The notes below the pieces were generated by a model. That model did not search any database and was not told where the DNA came from. It saw only the letters and a program-made list of their open reading frames with translations. Shown here piece by piece: positions 57,318 to 64,000 of a stretch of 64,000 nt of DNA. The position numbers were made by a program, and so were the translations under genes. Source of the DNA: Diadema setosum (taxonomy: Eukaryota; Echinodermata; Echinoidea; Diadematoida; Diadematidae); NCBI GenBank assembly GCA_033980235.1, contig CM067064.1:33449497-33513496 (forward strand), read 5' to 3'. Numbering within the stretch: position 1 is the first letter of the stretch; each line of letters begins with the position of its first letter.

Positions 57318-58780
57318 TTGGCTATGAAACCAATAATTTCATTTCAACCCCATACCAATAAATTTTTCCTCTACAAAGTGTACATTCTACCGAGGAGGAA
57401 AAGGCAACCCATGAAGACTTGTCTCCGAATTGTCTCTCTCGCAAAGCAAGCTATTAGAGAGATTCCTCACATGGAGTATCAACTCTATTCTAGCGCTACC
57501 AAAGACTGGCGGTCTAAGACCCCGTTTACAGTGCGAGGCCGGGCTCGGCCGCGGCTCGGCCGTGGCCGAGACCGGCCTCAATTGCGCGGCCGAGCCTCGC
57601 AATTTTGTCCGTTTACACTGCTGGGCTCGGCCGCGCTTTTGATTCAAACCTTTCAATATTTTGTCGTAGTGGCGCTCTGCTTGTAAACAAATGCAATTTG
57701 GTATTGTCTGGTTTTCAGACCCTTTGCCAAATGAATTCCGTGGCGACGAAGTCGCCGTTCGGGCAAAGGCCTTTGCCGAAGGAAAGAATCCTTTGCAGGA
57801 CAAAACCACCTTAAACTATACTAGTTTTCGACGTTGAGGGGGTTAATATCCTGAACAGCGAAAGATACAGGCAGAGGGTTTGGAAGCCAGACTAAAACTG
57901 GCCGCGCAATTGGCCGCGCATTTGGCCCAGTTTGCGTTTACACCAAGAAAAGGCCGGGCTCGGCCGCGGCTCGGCCACGGCCGAGACCACCTCCAGAGCG
58001 AGGCCAAATGCGAGGCCAATTTTGGCCTCGCATTTGGCCTTTTGCGCGTTTACACTGAAGCGGGGCTGGACTCGGCCGCGGCCGAGCCGCGGCCGAGCCT
58101 CGCACTGTAAACGGGGTCTAAGTCCAATCATGAATTTGAAAAACTTGAAAAAATTTGTACGATACGAACACTTCAGAGTGGAACAGTGTCGCTTGATTAC
58201 GGCTTTAATTTTGCCCCTCCAAAGGGTGCATATTTATCGGTATCCATTCACCTTGTTCATCAAGCATAGTCTTTCGAATGGAAATACTAAGTAGTATTTT
58301 CACTGCATTCCTTCAGTGCCTTCCATCTGGCCTTAATTCGACCCCACAGAATTTCCTTAAAGTTATGAAACCTGTCTTTGCCTCGGTGAGTAGTGGCATT
58401 AGAACAATCACCTATTTCGATGATATCCATATTCTTTCTCATAGCAGAGAAGAGTGTCTTGACAAATCCAATGATCAACTTATCACCCTTTAAGAGTTTC
58501 AGTAGGGGTTTCGACAAATCCAGTTTCAACCCAAAGCACGCCGAGACCTTCCTTGGTTCTAATTCCCAGCAAATGATTTTCAGATTTTTCCTCAGAACGA
58601 GATTGACAAGGTTACTGCCCTTGGAAATTCAATCTTGTATGGCAACGAAACCAAATTTTGGGATTTTAATGCCCTCCACAAAGAAATTTACATTCTCGTC
58701 ACTTGGGACTAGAAAAAATAAATCAACTAATGCTCTGCATAAAGCAGAAGATGACTTCGACACGAAGTTTGATGTCATTA
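57318..58780 (+). pseudogene. DIRS reverse transcriptase, split by a MITE
   Basis: Before the insertion the frame reads SILALPKTGGL; after it, SPIMNLKNLKKFVRYEHFRV. This corresponds to the DIRS RT block (V)PK..G..RP(I)(I/L)NLK.LN.F(V)..(E)HF(K)M. Downstream are LPSGLNSTPQNFLKVMKPVF and the catalytic box YFDDIHILSHSREEC (FDD at 58416-58424). The same register resumes beyond the MITE, showing that the insertion hit a then-continuous RT sequence. The DLKDAY region between has decayed (frame changes at about 58290). Confidence 0.82.
57518..58118. mobile_element. 601-bp GC-rich MITE inside the DIRS RT
   Basis: The ends GACCCCGTTTACAGTGCGAG and CTCGCACTGTAAACGGGGTC are perfect inverted repeats. 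TAA lies on both sides (57515-57517 and 58119-58121), as in PIF/Harbinger-type insertions. Subterminal regions are packed with palindromic GGCCGCGGC/CTCGGCC motifs in both orientations. It is non-coding and sharply different in GC content from its AT-rich surroundings. Confidence 0.9.
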
Positions 58781-58784
58781 TCTA

Positions 58785-59390
58785 GCCATTTGATACAAAA
58801 CATTCTTTGGTGGTGGCTGTCTCGCAAGACAAAGAATTATTTTCCACCTTCATTAGCATGATAATTTTAAGCGATGCTTGCATCTCAGTATGGAGAATAG
58901 TTAATTCTGAACAATGACAATTCCTTTGCTCAGAGAGTCTGGAGTGCCAAACAGAATTCCCCGCATAGCAATGTGTGTGAACCTCTTGCAATTCAGAACG
59001 GTCTTGAAGCCCTGTTTGGCTCGTGTACAAAAAATGTGCTTACGTATAAATACATAATTCGGTCAGACATTCTACAGCTACTAGCATACCTGACCCGAAC
59101 AAATTTCACGGCCAACATTGGAATTGGTGTCTAGCAATTGGATATCAGCTTCACATTCAACAGATGTAGATAATTCTGAAGTTTCCTGCTTGTCTCGCAG
59201 AGACATGAACAACTAATTACTATTTTACATGCTTTTCACCACATAATCCACAAACTCTACATATGGATTAGCAACACTCCTCATGTCAAATGGAAGCCAA
59301 GTTTTATTGCCCTGAATTTTGATGCCTTTTTCCTTACCCTAGTAGAACGTTTTCAGTCCTCCACAAGCTTCAACTGAACAAGGTGACCTA
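58785..59390 (+). pseudogene. DIRS RNase H remnant
   Basis: Readable pieces in changing frames: NILWWWLSRKT (the LLWW start motif of DIRS RNase H), a segment ending EPLAIQNGLEALFGSC, and WKPSFIALNFDAFFLT near 59293. The last matches the SW.PDP.A..VDAF.L.W tail that follows DIRS RNase H. Multiple stops are present. Confidence 0.65.
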
Positions 59391-59489
59391 AGCAATGCTC
59401 AATGCCCCAATGGTGGCGGCAGCCATGGGTCTCATTATCGCTCAAAATGCGAATAGCCCCACCTCTATTACTCCACGAGAAAATTCGTG

Positions 59490-60335
59490 CCCCACACCCT
59501 CACCCACCGACGAGCCTCCAGCTCACACTAGCCGCCTGCATGGGTGCTCTCTGCTAGCGATGACAGGTTTAGTGGCAGACACATCGCAGCACATTGCAAA
59601 GCTCCTTTCATCATCATGGCGAGACAATACCAATAAACAAAACAAATGAGGGTGCTTGAAGACAGTAGCAATGTCTGTATTCTGAACAATCTTGTGATCC
59701 CTTTTAACCCGTCTACAGAACACGTTGTCAACATCTAAGCCTATAGCATAGCTTTTCAACAAAGCCCACTCCACGATTAACTCATAGACCTGCTCGGTCT
59801 TCCATACTACCTGAAACCGAGAGCTATGACATAGGCAAACAGCCCCTCTAGTCAGACTTATGAAGGGCGTATCTAACTCCGACCCTCGCAAGCCTAAATA
59901 CAACAAGACTTGGGATGTTTCCATTGTTTTGAATCGCTTTTTATCGTTTCAAGATACCTATGAACTATAGACTCCTTCAGTACCTTGAGCCAAAAACAAT
60001 TTTTCTAGCTCGTTTCGGCAAAACGTACACAAATGCTGAGACATCTAGTTCTTATGACATTACAGGAAGATGATGCCACGTTTGCACATTAGAGATATAG
60101 AAGGTATATCTCTAACCAGGTAATTAAAGTGCCTTCTGTTACCTCCAATCCTAAACTCTGTGTTCTGATCAACTCTTCATGAGTATATTAAATGCACAGA
60201 ACATCTCCAACGAGCAAGTTCAGAAAGCAAACTCATAATTCCTCCGAAACATCCCAACAAATCGGTGACGACAAGCATCTTGGAGCGAAGGCTAAAAGCC
60301 AGTCCCTCGCAGCTGCTTGTATAAACACTTAAAAT
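59490..60335 (+). pseudogene. DIRS tyrosine recombinase remnant
   Basis: Fragments in order: IAKLLSSSWRDNTNKQ (near 59600, N-terminal core-binding region), MKGVSNSDPRKPKYNKTW followed by DVSIVLNRFLSF (59859-59945), LVSAKRTQML (near 60009), and a C-terminal stretch near 60260. The RP.KP.Y..TWDVS.VL and L.SA.R.QTL patterns are those of DIRS tyrosine recombinases. The Arg of SAKR is in the place of the first catalytic Arg. Many stops; non-functional as read. Confidence 0.65.
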
Positions 60336-61442
60336 ATTACTAATATACTGTCAATAGCTGTACGTATACATCCCTGTACACTGTACTGACTGCTACATAC
60401 AATTAGGTATGAATGCATTGTTGCTATGGGAACATGTATCGAGTTTGTTCTGTCTTCGAGATCAGTATGAAAGGGTACCACAGGACTTACCTCGTGTTCA
60501 CATACATAAGGATTTGGGAGCACAGTCATCCCGCGTTCATCCCAGACTCTGGTCTGGTAAGACATCCAAAGATGCTAACATGAAAAGGGTATCACATTCT
60601 CAGCTCATAGCTACAGAAGCGCCGCAACTTCTAAACTTTCGCGCGTGAAGTATAAAGGTCATAATGAAATCTTGTCCACATCTGACTGGACGAACGCTGG
60701 TGCATTTTGAACCTTCTACCTTCTAACAATTGATTCCACATTAGTTCAACAATTCTCAGTTCTGCTGAGTTAGAAAGATACATGTAAATTGTGATAGTAT
60801 GTGTATACCTGTATATTAGTATCTCAGATAAGAACAATGTCCTAATACGAGTCAGATAAGACACAAGACCATAAATCACGTTACGTTGTGCATTGGAAAA
60901 TGTCGACACATCATTCGGCCACTCGTTTAGGAGATTGGTCCACCAAACTGATGAATTTAAACTCTAATATCAACCCAAAATGCAATGGACTTGCCTCTAA
61001 TCATTGCTCCAATATTACTATGCCGAGTATGAACTGGTTAATGTCTAATCCTTAATGTACATGAATATTAAGGAACATGATTATGATTATGTCTTGATTG
61101 GAAAATCGGTACAAGAGGTCCATTGTATTTGATTACTTTGTCTGTGCGCTATCATGCTTAACCCAGCTCCAGTTAAAGCACGCAAGGTATCAAAATGATA
61201 TCTTTTCTACTCAAAACCTATGCCTTGCACCTTATACTAGTAGGTTCTCAAGCAAACTTTGCTCGAGTTCTTCTCTTGTTTGCGACAATGTGTGTCACCA
61301 TCGATAGACACTCTTTATGCATGAGGAGTCATGACCAAAGTTTCAACCTTGTTGTGAAAACTGTCCATCATCCTTCTTGTCCTCTTGCCCTCACTCATGC
61401 CACTAGACCGACTTCTGTACGGAACTTTGAACATGCTAACCT
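60336..61442 (+). other. 3' part of DIRS element, unassigned
   Basis: Between the recombinase remnant and the internal complementary region lies about 1.1 kb with several short plus-strand frames (60409-60648, 61098-61307, 61195-61446). I cannot assign them to a known DIRS domain. Confidence 0.4.
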
Positions 61443-61548
61443 CTGAAGACTTATACGAGTATTACGTAATAGAATTCCTAAATTATACAAGTAATAAGAA
61501 GTATAATTAGAATTCTATTAGTAATAATGAAGTATAAGTCGAAGAGGT
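61443..61548 (+). repeat. DIRS internal complementary region (ICR)
   Basis: The first part, cctctgaagacttatacgag to gtaatagaatt, is the exact reverse complement of the element's left end (55926-55962). The second part, cctaaattatacaagtaata to gtcgaagagg, is the reverse complement of the right end (61969-62032) apart from a small deletion. The two abut at a shared aatt. An ICR made of both joined ends is the template for restoring the termini during DIRS replication. Confidence 0.93.
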
Positions 61549-61838
61549 TCCCACCCAGCATCTCAATTGATCGATACTCTTCAGTTCTGAACCCTCCCTT
61601 TCCAACACTGTACAGAAGTCAAAACTGGTGGGCCCTTATACTGTATGCTGATGTTCTGCTTAATTGCTTGACTTGAGATGTCCATACGTATAAGAATGCA
61701 CCGTGCCCTTGGAACAGCAATGATTGTGCTTTATTTATTGCTTGTCTGAATGATGAGAAGGACCAGTGAGCTAATTGTCTGCATTGCACCCAATACTTCG
61801 TGGTGTTGCTGGTCTGTCTATTTAAAGCCGTATTCTCT

Positions 61839-61975
61839 TTGAAAAGATGCTAACTGCTCACTGACACGGGTATTTATAGCCAACTGGGACTGCCTGGAAT
61901 TTTTACCTACTTTGAATTTCATTATGTGACTTCACTGCCTTAAACACCTGGGAAATGCTAACCTCTTCGACTTAT
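61839..61975 (+). repeat. Right inverted terminal repeat of the DIRS element
   Basis: Mirror image of the left ITR, from ttgaaaagatgctaactgct to gggaaatgctaacctc. The following bases to 62036 are the unique right end found in the ICR. Confidence 0.92.
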
Positions 61976-62286
61976 ACTTCATTACTACTAATAGAATTCT
62001 AATTATACTTCTTATTACTTGTATAATTTAGGAATTATATGTTCTTATACATGTGCATTATTGGTTCGAACTGACCATTGTGTGAAAAACATTTCTGCTT
62101 CAAATCAAATGGAATATAAAACTTGTATGAAATGTGGAATATGGAACATGAATTAAAAAAAAGAAAAAGAAAAATAGCTTACCCCTCCTAGCGCGCCGCC
62201 AATAACACATAATATTGCCTTCACCAATGATAAATACTGAAGAAAAAATAATACTTAGGCCCTTGTTTCAGAAACATTTTCACATT

Positions 62287-62905
62287 TCAGCAAAAATGTA
62301 ATCCCAACTTATTTCTTTTTAAAGCGATTTCTTTTTCTTCATCCCGAAATCTTACTATTCTCTTATAAATTTTCTCAAAAGTAGGAATTTCTCCCTCCGA
62401 CCTAGATCTAAAAATGACATACCTCAAAATAAAAATTATTGTATTATAGAGTTTCATTTTGGGGTCCCTTCCCATAACACCAAAATGAACATCTTTCCAC
62501 TGTATATTTCAAAGATCTGTCATCTCAAACCTATCTATCACTTTCTGCCACAAATTCTTAACATACACACAATCCCAAAATAAATGTTTACATGTTTCTA
62601 CCGATTGCTCACAAAAAGAACACCGATTATTTTCAACGAAACCAAACTAAAAAAAAGATTTTCCTTTGTATAAACAGCTCCATGTAATAATTTATACTGA
62701 AATTCTCTGAGTTTTGTTAGAATAGAAGCGTTGTCATTCTTGGTCTTAAAAAATATATGTAATTTCCTTTTTCGAAAACAACAAATTCATTTTGGCCATC
62801 GTTAATTCGTAAAATATACGACTGCTGTACATTTGGAACTAAGAGTTCATACACCTTTCTAAATGAGACATCTTTCAATGAAATTACATTTTCGAAAATT
62901 TTCAA
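62287..62905 (-). pseudogene. L1/Tx1-type ORF2 C-terminal fragment
   Basis: On the minus strand, KLREFQYKLLHGAVYTKENL is followed by ENNRCSFCEQSVETCKHLFW then DCVYVKNLW, the CCHC zinc-knuckle region (C..C....ET..HL(F/L)W.C....(L/F)W) near the end of L1 and Tx1-type ORF2. It continues to GRDPKMKLYNTIIFILRYVI and stops at 62287. Two in-frame stops and a frameshift (near 62750) are present; the RT and endonuclease are absent. It is a different family from the two CR1/L2-like LINEs. Confidence 0.82.
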
Positions 62906-64000
62906 AGAAAACACAAACACACACACACATGTAAACAGGCACACACAAACACACGCGATTTCACACAAACTTTTATCGGCGACGTTGAATATGCCGTCGT
63001 AATTTGTGATTTAATTTATAAGTACATGCACACTATTGTATACTATTTACACCATCCACTCCTCTTCATCATTTACAGGATAATACATTCATTACTTGAA
63101 ATGAGGTACCATATTCGGCAACTCTAACATGTCTCAAGCAGAAAAAAAAATCACACATAGATAAATATGCGTGGACTTGAAAATAAAAGCTATCAAGCAA
63201 ATGAACAATTAAAGTTAGTCAACAAGCAGATTTCAAATGTAACATCTCTTTTAATAAGCTTCACTGTGAAGAGTGGAATGTAATCGAAATTTTCCTACCG
63301 ATCACACACTGGGTAAGAAATTAGGCGTATTTTTGCATGAATCCAATGAGAAGTAAAATGCAGTTCTCCTGTTTTAACGTTCCAAACGAATGTGTTCCTT
63401 TCTTTCATTGAAAAGAATGCTTCGTCGCCCCTGGTTAAGAAAACGTTTCTTCCATCACCCCTCCCCCCTTCCCCTGCGAGTTCCTCCTGGCTCTGCCGCA
63501 GGTCGTTTCTTTATCGGGTTAATATGAAGTGCTGTTACCGGTAACGATACTTTTCGCTGTGAATCTAGTAATAATTACAGTTGCTTTGCGTTATCAAAAT
63601 CGTTACTATCGATGATTATTGCCATTACTACCAACAATGTTACTTTTTAGTCTTGTCCACACGTATTAATCATTCTCTGCATTAATCTTACTGTCGTTAC
63701 TGTTATCATTAAAAATGTGAGGGTGTCTGAAGGTAGGCAATAGAAAAATTGCACAGTTCCCTATGCTCTAAATTCAATCGCTCAGGTAAATGATTGTTCA
63801 GATTGAATTAAGATTATTGATCTACGCCACTTCTTCACGCAACAAGACGTGCTTTACCTGAATTATGTACACGTGCATCATCCTCCCCAGAGAAAATATG
63901 GAATTTTCATTGCGTAATATCCTAGCATTTGTTAAATCACGACAACGTATTTTGTCATTACAATGAGTTTATTTCATTTCGGAATAACACAGACCCTATT
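62906..64000. other. Non-coding DNA, nothing recognised
   Basis: CA microsatellite at 62915-62955 and AT-rich unique sequence to the window end. No coding or repeat structure was identified. Confidence 0.45.

Larger units (their letters stand above)
55926..62036 (+). mobile_element. DIRS-like tyrosine-recombinase retrotransposon (decayed)
   Basis: A 6.1-kb element. It has inverted terminal repeats (55959-56085 and 61839-61975) with unlike outermost ends, and an internal complementary region (61443-61548) that is the reverse complement of both outer ends joined. In order there are remnants of gag, RT, RNase H and tyrosine recombinase. This architecture is diagnostic of DIRS elements, which integrate as circles by a tyrosine recombinase and usually make no target duplication. 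All coding parts carry stops and frameshifts, and a 601-bp MITE interrupts the RT. AATT is shared at both borders. Confidence 0.88.

Noticed and set aside
61098..61446. Possible tyrosine recombinase at the 3' end of the DIRS element
   Set aside because: A superficial similarity only; clearer recombinase motifs lie at 59.5-60.3 kb, so this segment was left unassigned.

Overview
The window is eukaryotic genomic DNA, AT-rich and repeat-rich. It has GT-AG introns, a split metalloprotease gene, several non-LTR retrotransposons, a DIRS-type tyrosine-recombinase retrotransposon and many MITEs. This mix, together with the taacgttag-type simple sequence near 21.0 kb, suggests a marine invertebrate deuterostome, most likely an echinoderm. 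That assignment is inference; no species can be named from the window.

The only host gene I can support covers most of the left half, on the minus strand. It is an ADAMTS-like secreted zinc metalloprotease. I assembled 15 exons by splice sites and phase: signal peptide at 34.05 kb, prodomain at 33.5-30.1 kb, catalytic domain at 20.2-13.5 kb, disintegrin-like domain at 10.6-9.7 kb, a thrombospondin type 1 repeat at 8.5 kb, and cysteine-rich/spacer exons at 5.3-3.6 kb. A weaker 16th exon is at 2.4 kb. The C-terminal end is not found and probably lies beyond base 1. The introns hold MITEs (2.9, 6.3, 6.7-8.1, 9.1, 12.7 and 18.2-19.1 kb), a hidden LINE fragment (16.4 kb), a 306-bp tandem duplication (14.9-15.5 kb), a promoter-like motif cluster (22.04 kb), and a 4.7-kb foldback-like element whose arms are inverted 15-bp minisatellites (24.2-28.9 kb). 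That element carries a nested pogo-like MITE.

From 34.4 to 46.2 kb the DNA is mostly non-coding: a 1-kb MITE, a dispersed copy of its interior, two tandem-repeat blocks (37-38 kb and 42 kb) and one possible orphan exon (45.9 kb).

The right third is retrotransposon territory. A damaged LINE with a C-terminal zinc finger lies at 46.2-47.7 kb (+). A 5'-truncated LINE is at 49.4-50.6 kb (+). A nearly full-length two-ORF LINE is at 50.85-55.85 kb (-). A DIRS-like element spans 55.93-62.04 kb (+). It has inverted terminal repeats, an internal complementary region that spells out the joined element ends, decayed gag, RT, RNase H and tyrosine recombinase remnants, and a 601-bp MITE inserted in its RT. 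A last L1/Tx1-type ORF2 fragment is at 62.3-62.9 kb (-). No rRNA, tRNA or CRISPR array was recognised.
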